Shown here in pieces: positions 16,729-27,417 of a DNA stretch of 64,000 bases. The translations under genes and the position numbers were made by a program. The notes under the pieces are model-generated. The model worked only from the letters and a program-made list of their open reading frames with translations, searched no databases and had not been told where the DNA came from. Source of the DNA: Rhizobium sp. SG_E_25_P2 (GTDB taxonomy: Bacteria; Pseudomonadota; Alphaproteobacteria; Rhizobiales; Rhizobiaceae); contig NZ_JARXVM010000001.1 in the NCBI RefSeq assembly GCF_029892285.1, positions 310,001-374,000 of the forward strand, in the 5' to 3' direction. Numbering within the stretch: position 1 is the stretch's first letter; each line of letters starts with the position of its first letter.

Positions 16729-18425
16729 CTCCGCAATTCCTTCCGGAGGATCTTGCCGACATTGGATTTCGGCAGGTTGTCACGGAATTCGATATATTTG
16801 GGCCGCTTGTAATTCGTTAGCCGAGACGCACAATACTCCTTGATGTCCGCCGCCGTGAGATCCGGGTTCTTGCGCACCACGAACAGTTTCACCGCCTCGC
16901 CTGAATGCTCGTCCGGCACGCCGATCACGGCGGCTTCAAGAATGCCGGGATGTGAGGCGACCACCTCTTCCACTTCATTCGGATAGACGTTGAAGCCGGA
17001 GACGATCACCATATCCTTCTTGCGGTCGACAATGCGGATATAGCCGTTTTCATCCATCACGCCCATGTCGCCCGAGCGGAAGAAGCCATCCGGCGTCATC
17101 ACATTGGCGGTTTCCTCCGGCTTGTTCCAATAGCCGGACATCACCTGCGGGCCGCGGATGCAGATCTCTCCGACCACGCCGAGTGGAACCTGTCTGCCAT
17201 CGTCGTCCTGGATCTGGATATCGGTTGAGGGCAGCGGCAGGCCGATCGTGCCGGTGAAGGAGCCGGCGTCGAGACGGTTGACGGTGGCGATCGGCGAGGT
17301 CTCGGACAAACCATAGCCTTCGGAGATCGGGCAACCGGTCACCGCCTGCCAGCGTTCGGCCACCGGCCTCTGGCAGGCCATGCCGCCGGCCAGGCTGAGG
17401 ATGAGGTTCGAGAAGTCGAGCTTCTTGAACTCCTCATTGTTGACCAGGGCGTTGAACAGCGTGTTGAGGCCTGGAAAGACATGGATCTTTTCCGAACGCA
17501 GCACCTTCACAAAGGCTGGAATGTCGCGCGGATTGGGTATCAGCACATTGCGCGCCACTTCCTTCATGCCCATGACCAGATTCACGGTGAGCGCAAAGAT
17601 ATGATAGAGCGGCAATGGGCAGATAAAGGTGAAATCCTCTGGCTTGTTGGCGCGCCGATAGAGAACCGACAGCCAGACCGCAGTCTGTTCGGCATTGGCG
17701 AGAATATTGCCATGCGTCAGCACCGCGCCTTTGGCGACGCCCGTCGTGCCGCCGGTATATTGCAGAAACGCAACATCGGAGGCACTGACGCTTTCAGGCC
17801 GGAAGCGCAGGCCTTGCGCTTCCGCGAGCAGGGTCTTGAACGGTACATGGCCCGGCAAGGTCCAGAGCGGCACGAGTTTCTTGACCTTGCGCACCACGAA
17901 ATTGACGAGATGGCCTTTCAGGCCGAGCAGATCGCCCATGGTGGCGACGACCACGGTCTCCACGCCCGTTCCGGGCAGGGACTGTTGCACGGTCGCAGCG
18001 AAATTCTCGAGCGTGAACAGCAGTTTGGCGCCGGCGTCCTTGAGTTGATAATTCAACTCGCGCGGCGTGTAGAGCGGATTGACGTTAACGGCCACATAGC
18101 CTGCCCGCAACACCGCCAGCGCGACCACGGGAAATTGCAGGATATTGGGAAACATGATCGCGACGCGGTCGCCGCGCTGCAGGCCCTTTTGCTGCAGCCA
18201 GGCCGCGACCTGGCGCGAAAGCCTGTCGATATCACCGAAACTCAGCGTCTTGCCCATGCAGGTATAGGCAGGTTTATGGCCGTTGCGGCTCACGACGTCT
18301 TCGAACAAATCCCCAAGCGAGGCATGTTTCAAAGGCTGGATCTCGGACGGAACGCCCTCCGGATAGGACTTGAGCCATGGCTTGTCGCCTGGCATAGGCT
18401 GCAAGCTCGAATCGAATGCATTCAT
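16725..18425 (-). CDS. fadD: Long-chain fatty acid-CoA ligase
   Basis: A 566-residue ANL-superfamily enzyme that activates fatty acids to acyl-CoA through an acyl-adenylate. YTGGTTGVAKGAVLTHGN is the AMP/phosphate-binding P-loop, GYGLSETSP the adenylate-forming motif, and SGDMGVMDENGYIRIVDRKKDM spans the hinge. PKSNVGKILRKELR carries the catalytic lysine. Length and order match FadD. It is divergent from a lactonase gene, and the shared 151-nt spacer has a LiuR-like palindrome, so it is probably derepressed during growth on fatty or branched-chain acids. Confidence 0.92.
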   Translation of the reverse strand: MNAFDSSLQPMPGDKPWLKSYPEGVPSEIQPLKHASLGDLFEDVVSRNGHKPAYTCMGKTLSFGDIDRLSRQVAAWLQQKGLQRGDRVAIMFPNILQFPVVALAVLRAGYVAVNVNPLYTPRELNYQLKDAGAKLLFTLENFAATVQQSLPGTGVETVVVATMGDLLGLKGHLVNFVVRKVKKLVPLWTLPGHVPFKTLLAEAQGLRFRPESVSASDVAFLQYTGGTTGVAKGAVLTHGNILANAEQTAVWLSVLYRRANKPEDFTFICPLPLYHIFALTVNLVMGMKEVARNVLIPNPRDIPAFVKVLRSEKIHVFPGLNTLFNALVNNEEFKKLDFSNLILSLAGGMACQRPVAERWQAVTGCPISEGYGLSETSPIATVNRLDAGSFTGTIGLPLPSTDIQIQDDDGRQVPLGVVGEICIRGPQVMSGYWNKPEETANVMTPDGFFRSGDMGVMDENGYIRIVDRKKDMVIVSGFNVYPNEVEEVVASHPGILEAAVIGVPDEHSGEAVKLFVVRKNPDLTAADIKEYCASRLTNYKRPKYIEFRDNLPKSNVGKILRKELRS

Positions 18426-18517
18426 TGTTTCCTCCCAGCGCTATTTTGACATCCTGCGCTCTCCTCGACAGGATGTTAATCGCCTTTGCTCCTCACGCAA
18501 GCAAAGACTAGTTTACA

Positions 18518-18533
18518 TTGACGTAAACGTCAA
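18518..18533. promoter_or_regulatory. LiuR-like palindromic operator
   Basis: TTGACGT and ACGTCAA flank a 2-nt AA spacer, a perfect 7-2-7 inverted repeat. It resembles the operator of the MerR-family regulator LiuR, which governs branched-chain amino acid and fatty acid degradation genes in proteobacteria. It lies 93 nt upstream of fadD and 44 nt upstream of the lactonase start, so it could control both. No liuR gene is in the window. Confidence 0.7.
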
Positions 18534-18576
18534 CGCGCAGCTGACAGGCGCTCGCGTTTCACGATCGGAAAAGCTG

Positions 18577-19629
18577 ATGACCCTGGAATCCCATCTGTTG
18601 ATTTGCTGCGCCTCGTCAAGCGAAGGCATGCTCGCGCTTCATCGGTTTGGCGGCGCGGCGGAGACGTTTACCCTTGCGGCCAACCCATCATTCCTGGCCG
18701 CGTCCGAGAAGACGCAAACGATCTACGCGGCCAGCGAAAGACCTGCAGGCCCAGGCCTTGTGACGCCGCTTGACCTTGGGGCGAACAGGCTGTCGGCCCG
18801 CACAGCGCAATCGACTGGCGGACACGCCGCCGTGCACCTCTGCCTTGACCGCACCGAACGCTTTCTGTTCGTCGCCAATTACCAAGCGGCGCGTGCGCCA
18901 GGGGACGCCTCGCTCACTGCCTTCGCACTTGTGGACGGCGGCGACCTCTCCGGCCCCATCGCTCATTTCGCGCATCAAGGCAGCGGTCCGGATCACGGGC
19001 GTCAAGAAGGGCCGCATTGCCACTGTGTCGCTATCAGCCCCGACAACCGCCGGCTCGTCGCTGTCGACCTCGGGGCCGACAGGCTGTTTTCCTACGCTTT
19101 TGATGCTCAGGCAGGCAGCCTGCGAAGCGACCGCGAAACAGAAACGCCAGCGGGCGCCGGTCCGCGCCATGCCGTGTTTCATCCCAATGGCCGCATGCTC
19201 TATGTGACAGGGGAGCTGGATTCGACGCTTCTGGCTTTTTCGGTGAGCGATGATTGCCTGAGGCTGACGACCGGAACGCCGGCCACACAGCGCAAGGCCG
19301 ACAGTCGGAACTATCCATCCGGCATCCTGGTCACGCCTGATGGCCATCACCTGCTGGTCGCAAATCGTGGCGCCGATACGATCGCGGTGTTCTGGCTCGA
19401 TCCGCGCAGCGGCCTTCCGACGCTGAAGGCCGAATATGATTGCGGCGGCGCCTTTCCGCGCGCCATCCGCTTCGACCGCGCCGCGCGGCGGCTGGCTGTC
19501 GCCAATCAAAAATCCGATGGCGTCGCGCTGTTTGACTGGGATTTCGCCGAAGGAAAGCTATCGGCGGAGCCCACCGAGATCGTTTCGGTGAAAGCTCCGC
19601 TCGACATGCTGTTCGTCGATCTTCAGTAA
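18577..19629 (+). CDS. Lactonase family beta-propeller protein (6-phosphogluconolactonase-like)
   Basis: A 350-residue protein related to YbhE-type lactonases, seven-bladed beta-propellers that open 6-phosphogluconolactone or other lactones. Repeated blade motifs include FVANYQAA, GPHCHCVAISPDNR, GPRHAVFHPNGR and LLVANRGADTIAVF. The H-C-H segment and GPRHAVFHP are conserved in the family. The start is set at ATG 18577 because GGAA sits six nt before it; the open frame further upstream covers the palindrome at 18518-18533. The 3' end overlaps the convergent dehydrogenase gene by 7 nt. Whether it serves sugar catabolism or another lactone is not decidable here. Confidence 0.82.
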   Translation: MTLESHLLICCASSSEGMLALHRFGGAAETFTLAANPSFLAASEKTQTIYAASERPAGPGLVTPLDLGANRLSARTAQSTGGHAAVHLCLDRTERFLFVANYQAARAPGDASLTAFALVDGGDLSGPIAHFAHQGSGPDHGRQEGPHCHCVAISPDNRRLVAVDLGADRLFSYAFDAQAGSLRSDRETETPAGAGPRHAVFHPNGRMLYVTGELDSTLLAFSVSDDCLRLTTGTPATQRKADSRNYPSGILVTPDGHHLLVANRGADTIAVFWLDPRSGLPTLKAEYDCGGAFPRAIRFDRAARRLAVANQKSDGVALFDWDFAEGKLSAEPTEIVSVKAPLDMLFVDLQ

Positions 19630-20582
19630 CCGGCGGTCCGCGCCACGACATGCTCCAGCGCCTCGCCGCGTTCGAAGCGGTCGATCTGCCGTTCGACATG
19701 GGCAAACAGCGCCGAGACATCCGAATCCGCAGCCGAATGCGGCGTCAGAATCACATTCGGCAGCGACCAGATCGCCGAAGTCTCCGGCAGCGGCTCGACC
19801 TCGAACACATCGAGCGAGGCCGATTTGAGCAGGCCCGACTGCAGCGCCTCGATCATGTCCGCTTCGACCTGGCTGCCGCCGCGGCCGGCATTGATGAACA
19901 CCGGGCCGCCCAGCGCGCCATCCCGCTTCAGCTTCGAAAACAGTTCGCGATTGAAGATGCCGCGCGTCTCCGGCGTCAGCGGCAACAGGCCGACGAGAAT
20001 ATCGGATTGGCCGAGGAACCGGTCGAGATCATCAGCCGCATGCATGGCGACGCCGTCTACCGGCTTGCCGCTCTTCGACCAGCCGATGACATTGAAGCCC
20101 ATGGCCTTGAGCTTGCGGGCGGCGTCAGAGCCGAGAACGCCCATGCCCATGACGCCCACGGTGAGATCCGCCGCCTCAGGCTGCGTCAAAGGCTTCCAGA
20201 CGCGCGCGCGCTGCTGTGCGTCGTAAGCGAGATGCTGGCGCAGATGCATCAGGCACTGCATGACCACCCATTCGCTCATCCGCGTCGTCAGCGTGTGATC
20301 GACGAAGCGCACAAGCGGCAGGTCGGGCAGGCCCGGCAGCGTCAGGACGTGATCGACGCCTGCGCCGCCAGAGAACAGCACCTTGAGATCCTTGGCGCGC
20401 GCGAAGAGATCGTCCAGCGGCTTCCAGAGCAGAGCGTAAGAAATGCCGGAGAGGTCGCGATCGCGCTGGGCGGGGTCGGCGCGGTTGATCACCTCGCGCC
20501 CCGGAAAGGCCGTCTTCAAGCCCTCCGCCACCTGATCGGGATGAAAGCGGAGATCGACGATGATGGGGCTTTTGGTGCTCAT
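19623..20582 (-). CDS. D-isomer 2-hydroxyacid dehydrogenase (GhrA-like glyoxylate/hydroxypyruvate reductase)
   Basis: A 319-residue NAD(P)-dependent enzyme. VGVMGMGVLGSDAA is the Rossmann GxGxxG motif. INAGRGGSQVEADM carries the catalytic arginine. The active-site histidine is in LTPHSAADS, with the acidic partner in the DVFEVEPLP block. The sequence resembles GhrA, which reduces glyoxylate and hydroxypyruvate. The start at 20582 (MSTKSPII) is preferred over an upstream extension that would run into yejF. It follows yejF by 10 nt and may be read from the yej transcript. Confidence 0.85.
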   Translation of the reverse strand: MSTKSPIIVDLRFHPDQVAEGLKTAFPGREVINRADPAQRDRDLSGISYALLWKPLDDLFARAKDLKVLFSGGAGVDHVLTLPGLPDLPLVRFVDHTLTTRMSEWVVMQCLMHLRQHLAYDAQQRARVWKPLTQPEAADLTVGVMGMGVLGSDAARKLKAMGFNVIGWSKSGKPVDGVAMHAADDLDRFLGQSDILVGLLPLTPETRGIFNRELFSKLKRDGALGGPVFINAGRGGSQVEADMIEALQSGLLKSASLDVFEVEPLPETSAIWSLPNVILTPHSAADSDVSALFAHVERQIDRFERGEALEHVVARTAGY

Positions 20583-20592
20583 ACGAAACCTG

Positions 20593-22217
<1,625 letters not shown>

Positions 22218-22221
<4 letters not shown>

Positions 22222-22718
22222 CGTATGAGATCCTTGAGAATGGCGGCCAAAGTCGGCGCATCGGGCCGGATCACCGGCGCTGGCATCAGCGCGATGCCGG
22301 TTAGGGGATGAATGACGGGCTCGCCGGTCTGGATACCCTCGTCCTGCGTCAAAAAATGCGAACAGCCGGCCTGCATCGCGGTGGCGACATGGATGGCGTC
22401 GGGCAACTTGAGCGACCGGCGCGCGGCGCGGAGAGCGGCGGCCAAGTCTAGAACTTGCTCGGACACTGGAACGACCGAGAGCCAGTAACTGCCCGACCTC
22501 AGTCCTGCATAAAACTGGGCCGCTGCAAGTGCGCGTTCTCGATAGGGCTTAACCAGCAACTCCGAAAAAGTCAGCGCGCTGGTGAGAAACCGGGGAGCGG
22601 TCTCCGACCGGCGATGTCCCGCGATCATCTCGCGCAGAGCATCGCCTTTTTCGAACTCGTCTTCGAGAAACGCGATCAAGATGTTGGTGTCGAAATACAC
22701 CAGCGGGAACAAGGTCAT
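22218..22718 (-). CDS. PIN-domain toxin (VapC-like)
   Basis: A 166-residue PIN-domain ribonuclease. The acidic active-site set is visible: D10 in VYFDTNIL, E53 in LTFSELLV, D107 in LPDAIHVATA and D126 in LTQDEG. VapC toxins cut tRNA or rRNA and are held inactive by the partner antitoxin. The gene overlaps the upstream antitoxin gene by 4 nt and the downstream yejF by 4 nt, so three genes are coupled in series. It is somewhat longer than a typical VapC because of a C-terminal tail from about residue 140. Confidence 0.85.
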
Positions 22719-22978
22719 TCCTCATCCCATTCATCGCGCAGGGCCCTGATGTCAGCCACCGCGTCTCTTAGAGACCTGGGTTCTTTCAGCGAGGCTCTTG
22801 CTTGCTGCAGCGTCGCCCAGAAATCCTCACCCTCGCCACGCGCCAACGGGGCATTCTCCGACTGTCGAGCTGCGCCCTCCTCGATCACCAGCCGCACCGT
22901 CTCCACCCCCGGAAACTGCGCGCGCAGGTCCTCGGGCAATTGCGAGACGGGATAGTGCTCGCGCACGATCTTGTTCAT
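22715..22978 (-). CDS. Antitoxin partner of the PIN toxin
   Basis: An 87-residue acidic protein beginning MNKIVREHYPVSQLPEDL. It lies immediately upstream of the PIN gene with a 4-nt overlap, the standard order of type II toxin-antitoxin pairs. The N-terminal half could form a small DNA-binding domain and the C-terminal half (residues 55-87, rich in acidic residues and ending DEWDEE) would wrap the toxin, but no named family is certain. The frame stays open upstream to 23068, inside yejE; ATG 22978 is chosen because the sequence from there resembles antitoxins of this layout. Confidence 0.72.
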   Translation of the reverse strand: MNKIVREHYPVSQLPEDLRAQFPGVETVRLVIEEGAARQSENAPLARGEGEDFWATLQQARASLKEPRSLRDAVADIRALRDEWDEE

Positions 22979-23042
22979 CGGCGGCCTCCTGGTCTGGACC
23001 GCGCCAACACTAAGGCCAAAACCCTGGGAAAGCGAGATCCCC

Positions 23043-24173
23043 TCATCCGAAGGTCTTTCGCGGGTCAAAGGCGTCGCGCACCGCTTCGCCGATGAAGATC
23101 AGCAGCGACAGCATGGCGGCCAGCGTGAAGAAAGCGGTGAAGCCCAGCCAGGGAGCCTGCAGGTTCGACTTTGCCTGGCCGACCATTTCCCCCAGCGAGG
23201 GCGAACCCGGCGGCATGCCGAGCCCAAGGAAATCGAGCGCCGTCAACGTGCTGATCGATCCCGACAGGATAAAGGGCAGAAAGGTCAGCGTCGCCACCAT
23301 GGCGTTGGGCAGAAGATGCCGCCACATGATCACGGCGTTACCGACGCCGAGCGCGCGGGCGGCCCGGACATATTCGAAATTGCGGGCGCGGAAGAATTCC
23401 GCCCTGACAATGCCGACGAAACTCGTCCAGGAAAACAACAGCAGAATGCCGAGCAGAACAAAAAAGCCGGGCGGCAGGATCGAAGCCATGATCAGCAGGA
23501 TGTAGAGCACCGGCATCGACGACCAGATCTCGATGAAGCGCTGGCCGATCAGGTCCGTCAATCCGCCGAAATAGCCCTGCACCGCGCCGATGGCGACGCC
23601 GATCACGGCCGAGGCCGCCGTCAGCGCCAGACCGAACAATACCGACAGCCGGAAGCCATAGATGATCCGGGCGAACACATCGCGGGCCTGATCGTCGGTG
23701 CCCAGCCAGTTCATGTTGCCCAGCGTGCAATTGGGGTCCTTGTCGGCGAGCGGATAGGCCGAGCAGCGCTGCTCTTCCGGCATCAGCCAGAAGGGCCTGG
23801 TCGGGGCCGAGGTCGGCACGAATGTGTTGGCGGTCAGATAGGAATAGCGGATCGGCGGCCAGATCATCCAGCCGTTTTCGTCGATCTTCTCGCGCACCAG
23901 GTCGGTCTTGTAATCAGTGGTCGGCAGGAAGCCTTCATCGCCGAGAAAGACCGCCTCCTCGTAATCCCTGAGGATGGGAACGTAGAATTCGCCCTTGAAC
24001 GACACCAGGATCGGCCGGTCATTGGCAATGACTTCGGCGAACAACGAGAGGCCGAAGATCAGCATGAAGATCCAGAACGACCAGTAGCCGCGCCGGTTCG
24101 CCTTGAAATTGGCGAGACGCCGCTGGTTGACGGGCGTGAGCCAGGGTTTCTTGGTTGCCACGGCCATGATCAC
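23043..24173 (-). CDS. yejE: Yej peptide transporter, permease
   Basis: A 376-residue inner-membrane permease of the binding-protein-dependent family. The EAA-type cytoplasmic loop [30 protein letters not shown] contacts the ATPase. [23 protein letters not shown] is the family's conserved entry segment, and there are about six membrane helices. It pairs with YejB to form the channel. Its start overlaps the yejB stop by 4 nt. In the canonical operon yejF follows directly; here a toxin-antitoxin pair intervenes after a 64-nt gap. Confidence 0.92.
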   Translation of the reverse strand: MIMAVATKKPWLTPVNQRRLANFKANRRGYWSFWIFMLIFGLSLFAEVIANDRPILVSFKGEFYVPILRDYEEAVFLGDEGFLPTTDYKTDLVREKIDENGWMIWPPIRYSYLTANTFVPTSAPTRPFWLMPEEQRCSAYPLADKDPNCTLGNMNWLGTDDQARDVFARIIYGFRLSVLFGLALTAASAVIGVAIGAVQGYFGGLTDLIGQRFIEIWSSMPVLYILLIMASILPPGFFVLLGILLLFSWTSFVGIVRAEFFRARNFEYVRAARALGVGNAVIMWRHLLPNAMVATLTFLPFILSGSISTLTALDFLGLGMPPGSPSLGEMVGQAKSNLQAPWLGFTAFFTLAAMLSLLIFIGEAVRDAFDPRKTFG

Positions 24174-25255
24174 ACCTCCCGCTTTTCGAAATCGATGCGG
24201 GGATCGACCCAGGTATAGATGAGGTCGGACAGGAGGCCGACGACCAGTCCGAGCAGCGAGAAGATGTAGAGCGTGCCGAACACGATCGGATAATCGCGCT
24301 TGATAATCGCCTCGTAGCCCATGCGGCCCAGGCCATCGAGCGAGAACAGGTTCTCGATCAACAGCGAGCCGGTGAGGAAGGCCGAGATGAAGGCGGCGGG
24401 AAAGCCGGCGATCACGATCAGCATCGCGTTGCGGAACACATGGCCATAGAGCACGCGATGTTCTGTCAGCCCCTTGGCGCGGGCTGTCACCACATATTGC
24501 TTCTTGATCTCGTCGATGAAGGAATTCTTGGTCAGCAGCGTCGTGGTGGCGAAGGAGGAGATGAGCAGCGCAGAGATCGGCAGCGTCAGATGCCAGATGT
24601 AATCGAGGATCTTGCCGCCGATGCTGAGCTGGTCGAAATTGTCGGAGGTCAGACCGCGCAGCGGGAACCAGTCAAAGAAGGAACCGCCGGCAAACAGCAC
24701 GATGAGCAGGATGCCGAACAGGAATCCGGGCACAGCGTAACCGATGATCACCACGCCCGAGGTCCAGACATCGAAGCTCGATCCGTCCGACACCGCCTTG
24801 CGAATGCCGAGCGGAATCGAAATCGCGTAGGACAGAAGCAGCACCCAGACGCCGAGCGAAATCGACACCGGCAGCTTCTCGACGATCAGATTGACGACGC
24901 TTTCGTCGCGGAAGAAGCTCTGACCAAAATCAAAGCGGGCGTAATTCCAAACCATCTCGCCGAAGCGCTGCCAGGCGGGCTTGTCGAAACCGAACTGCTT
25001 TTCCAGCTTGGCGATCAGCTCCGGATCGAGCCCCTGCGCGCCCCGATAGCGGCCGGAACTGTCGGACGCCTCGTTGAACGACACCTCATTGCCGCCGCCC
25101 GAGAGCCGGTCGCCGCCGTTCTGGTCGGTGAGATCGGCGATCATCTGCTCGACGGGGCCGCCGGGAGCAAATTGCACGATGATGAAGGACAGAAGCAGGA
25201 TCCCGAGAAGCGTCGGGATGATCAGCAGAAGCCGTCTCAGAATATAGGCGGCCAT
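24170..25255 (-). CDS. yejB: Yej peptide transporter, permease
   Basis: A 361-residue permease of the oligopeptide/dipeptide (DppB-like) type. The N-terminus [34 protein letters not shown] is the first membrane helix with the conserved [26 protein letters not shown] is the EAA loop. It contains the long insertion after helix 1 that is typical of YejB. It sits downstream of yejA across a 122-nt spacer with a small hairpin and is coupled to yejE by overlap. Confidence 0.93.
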   Translation of the reverse strand: MAAYILRRLLLIIPTLLGILLLSFIIVQFAPGGPVEQMIADLTDQNGGDRLSGGGNEVSFNEASDSSGRYRGAQGLDPELIAKLEKQFGFDKPAWQRFGEMVWNYARFDFGQSFFRDESVVNLIVEKLPVSISLGVWVLLLSYAISIPLGIRKAVSDGSSFDVWTSGVVIIGYAVPGFLFGILLIVLFAGGSFFDWFPLRGLTSDNFDQLSIGGKILDYIWHLTLPISALLISSFATTTLLTKNSFIDEIKKQYVVTARAKGLTEHRVLYGHVFRNAMLIVIAGFPAAFISAFLTGSLLIENLFSLDGLGRMGYEAIIKRDYPIVFGTLYIFSLLGLVVGLLSDLIYTWVDPRIDFEKREV

Positions 25256-25274
25256 CTCAGCTTTCCCCTCGCGG

Positions 25275-25290
25275 GCCGCCGCAGGGCGGC
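25275..25290 (-). other. Hairpin between yejA and yejB
   Basis: GCCGCC (25275-25280) and GGCGGC (25285-25290) form a 6-bp stem around a 4-nt loop in the spacer after yejA. No T-run follows. Such hairpins often protect the binding-protein transcript so that it outnumbers the permeases; this role is inferred. Confidence 0.35.
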
Positions 25291-25377
25291 GTGACTGTCA
25301 AGATCTGCAACGAGGTCTCCATGACGGGATTGGTCAGATATCGCGCTTGCATTAGTCTCACAGGCTTTCGCGAGGCT

Positions 25378-27216
25378 TCATTGGCCCTTGGCCCACCAGA
25401 TCGAGGGAAAGCCCGAGGAATAGTGCGGCAATTCGGCAGGGCGCTCGAATTTATCCCAATAGGCGATGCGGTTCGTGCGCAGCGTATAGGACGGAACGAT
25501 ATAGTAATTGTGCAGCAGCACCCGGTCCAGCGCCTTGACCGCCGCTACTTGCGCGTCGCGATCGGGGGCGAAGATGATCTTGCGGATGATCGCGTCGATG
25601 GCGGGGTTGGAGATGCCGGCGTAATTCTGCGTGCCCTCCGCGGCGGCGGCTTTCGAGCCCCAATATTCCGCCTGTTCGGCGCCCGGATTAAGGCTCTGCG
25701 CCCAGCCCTGATACATCACGTCGAAATCGCGCTTGCGCCAGCGTTCGGTGAATTGCGAAGCGTCGACGGAGCGCACAGTGGCGGTCACGCCGATCTTCTT
25801 GAGATTGGCGGCAAAGGGCAACGCCACGCGCTCGATGATGTTGGAGCTCAACAGGATCTCGAACTGAAAGGGCTTGCCGGTCGTAACGTTGACCATGCGG
25901 CCGCCCTTGAGCTCCCAACCCGCCTGCTTGAACAGCCCCAGCGCCTTGCGCAGGTTCTGCCGGAGCTTGCCTTCGTCGCCCGCGACCGGGTTGGAATAGG
26001 GTGTCGTGAAGACGCTTGACGGCACCTTGTCCTTGAGTTCTGTCAGGATCTCCAACTCCTTGCCCTGCGGCAGGCCTGAAGAGGCCAGTTCCGAGCCGTA
26101 AAAATAGGAATTGATGCGGCTATATTGCCCGTAGAAGATCGTGCGCTTCAACGTCTCGAAATCGAAGGCGTAGTTCAGCGCCTCGCGCACCCGCGCATCC
26201 TGGAATTGCTCGCGGCGAAGATTGGGAATGAAGCCCACCATCACGCCAGACGAGCGATAATCGTTGGGCAGTTCCTCTTTCTTGACCTTGCCCTGCTGTA
26301 CGGCTGGGAAGGTATAGGCGGTCGCCCAGCGCTTGGCCTCGTTTTCAGCCCAAAAATCGCTGTCGCCGCTGCGGAAGGCTTCGAATTCCACGTCGATATC
26401 GGCGTAATAAGTGTATTCGATCGTCTTGAAATTGTTATAGCCGATATTCACCGGCTGGTCCTTGCCCCAGTAATCGTCGCGAAGCTCGAATTTCAGCGTC
26501 GAGCCGGGAGACACCGCCACGAGCTTGTAGGGGCCGGAGCCCATCACCGGCTCCAGCGAGGTGGCGCCGACATTGCGTTTGACGCCGCGGGCGTCCGTTG
26601 CCTCCCACCAATGCTTGGGCACGATGGTCAACTGCCCGACGGTGGCGACCAGGTCACGATTGTTCTTTTCGTCGAAGGTGAACTTCACCTCGCGCTCGCC
26701 GGTTTTTTCGGCCTTGACGACATGCTGATAATAGAAGGCCTTTGCGGGGTCGAACTCCTTGGCCTTGTCGAAGGAGAAGATCACGTCCTCGACGCTCACA
26801 GGCTTTCCATCAGCCCAGGCCGCTTTGGGATTGAGACGATAGGAAACCCACGAATAATCCTTGGGATAGGAAACGCTCTCGGCGATCAACCCATAGGTGG
26901 ACAAGGGCTCGTCGAGCGACGGCTTCATCAGCGTCTCATAGACCAGCGCCGCCACGGGCAAAGCGAGATTGCCCTTGTTGGGGATCGGATTGAGCGAGTC
27001 GAAGACGCCGAATTCGGAGAGGCGCAACACGCCCTGCTTGGGCGCTTCGGGATTGACGTAATCGAAATGGCTAAAGCCGGGCTTGTACTTCAATTCTCCG
27101 AGGCTGGAGACACCGTTGGTCCAGAACCCTTCCTCCGAAAAAGCCGGCGCTGCGGCAAGCCCCGCGATCAGCGCGATGGCCGGGGTGAGTGTTCCCAAAC
27201 GTGCGAAAAAGCCCAT
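25378..27216 (-). CDS. yejA: Yej peptide transporter, periplasmic binding protein
   Basis: A 612-residue SBP family 5 (peptide-binding) protein. A signal peptide spans about residues 1-27 with likely cleavage before EEGFW. The mature protein has the family blocks KQGVLRLSEFGVFDSLNP, LVYETLMKPSLDEP and WADGKPVSVEDVIFSFDKAKE. It would capture oligopeptides in the periplasm for YejBEF. It is the first gene of the yej operon and is divergent from mepA, which may let one peptidoglycan or envelope signal serve both. Length is normal for YejA. Confidence 0.92.
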   Translation of the reverse strand: MGFFARLGTLTPAIALIAGLAAAPAFSEEGFWTNGVSSLGELKYKPGFSHFDYVNPEAPKQGVLRLSEFGVFDSLNPIPNKGNLALPVAALVYETLMKPSLDEPLSTYGLIAESVSYPKDYSWVSYRLNPKAAWADGKPVSVEDVIFSFDKAKEFDPAKAFYYQHVVKAEKTGEREVKFTFDEKNNRDLVATVGQLTIVPKHWWEATDARGVKRNVGATSLEPVMGSGPYKLVAVSPGSTLKFELRDDYWGKDQPVNIGYNNFKTIEYTYYADIDVEFEAFRSGDSDFWAENEAKRWATAYTFPAVQQGKVKKEELPNDYRSSGVMVGFIPNLRREQFQDARVREALNYAFDFETLKRTIFYGQYSRINSYFYGSELASSGLPQGKELEILTELKDKVPSSVFTTPYSNPVAGDEGKLRQNLRKALGLFKQAGWELKGGRMVNVTTGKPFQFEILLSSNIIERVALPFAANLKKIGVTATVRSVDASQFTERWRKRDFDVMYQGWAQSLNPGAEQAEYWGSKAAAAEGTQNYAGISNPAIDAIIRKIIFAPDRDAQVAAVKALDRVLLHNYYIVPSYTLRTNRIAYWDKFERPAELPHYSSGFPSIWWAKGQ

Positions 27217-27417
27217 GAAAAACGCCTGCTGTTCGATGTTCGAATCTTGCTTATTATCTTATGTGAAAAAAGGATCGTGGCAAATTTGCCATTGCCGCGC
27301 CTCCTTTTCCCAGCAATTCGGCGCAGCGGCCAATTTCAGCCAAGTTTGATGTATTCTGATCCGCAAATCACTTGCCTGACGCGGCAGACGCGGCGGCAAA
27401 CGAAGGATGCGCAATTG

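Noticed and set aside
22979-23068. Longer antitoxin starting inside yejE
   Set aside because: The extra residues overlap the end of yejE and do not look like the antitoxin N-terminus; ATG 22978 fits better.
26125-27417. N-terminal extension of mepA by 431 codons
   Set aside because: The stretch is antisense to yejA and precedes a proper signal peptide with a ribosome-binding site at 27418.
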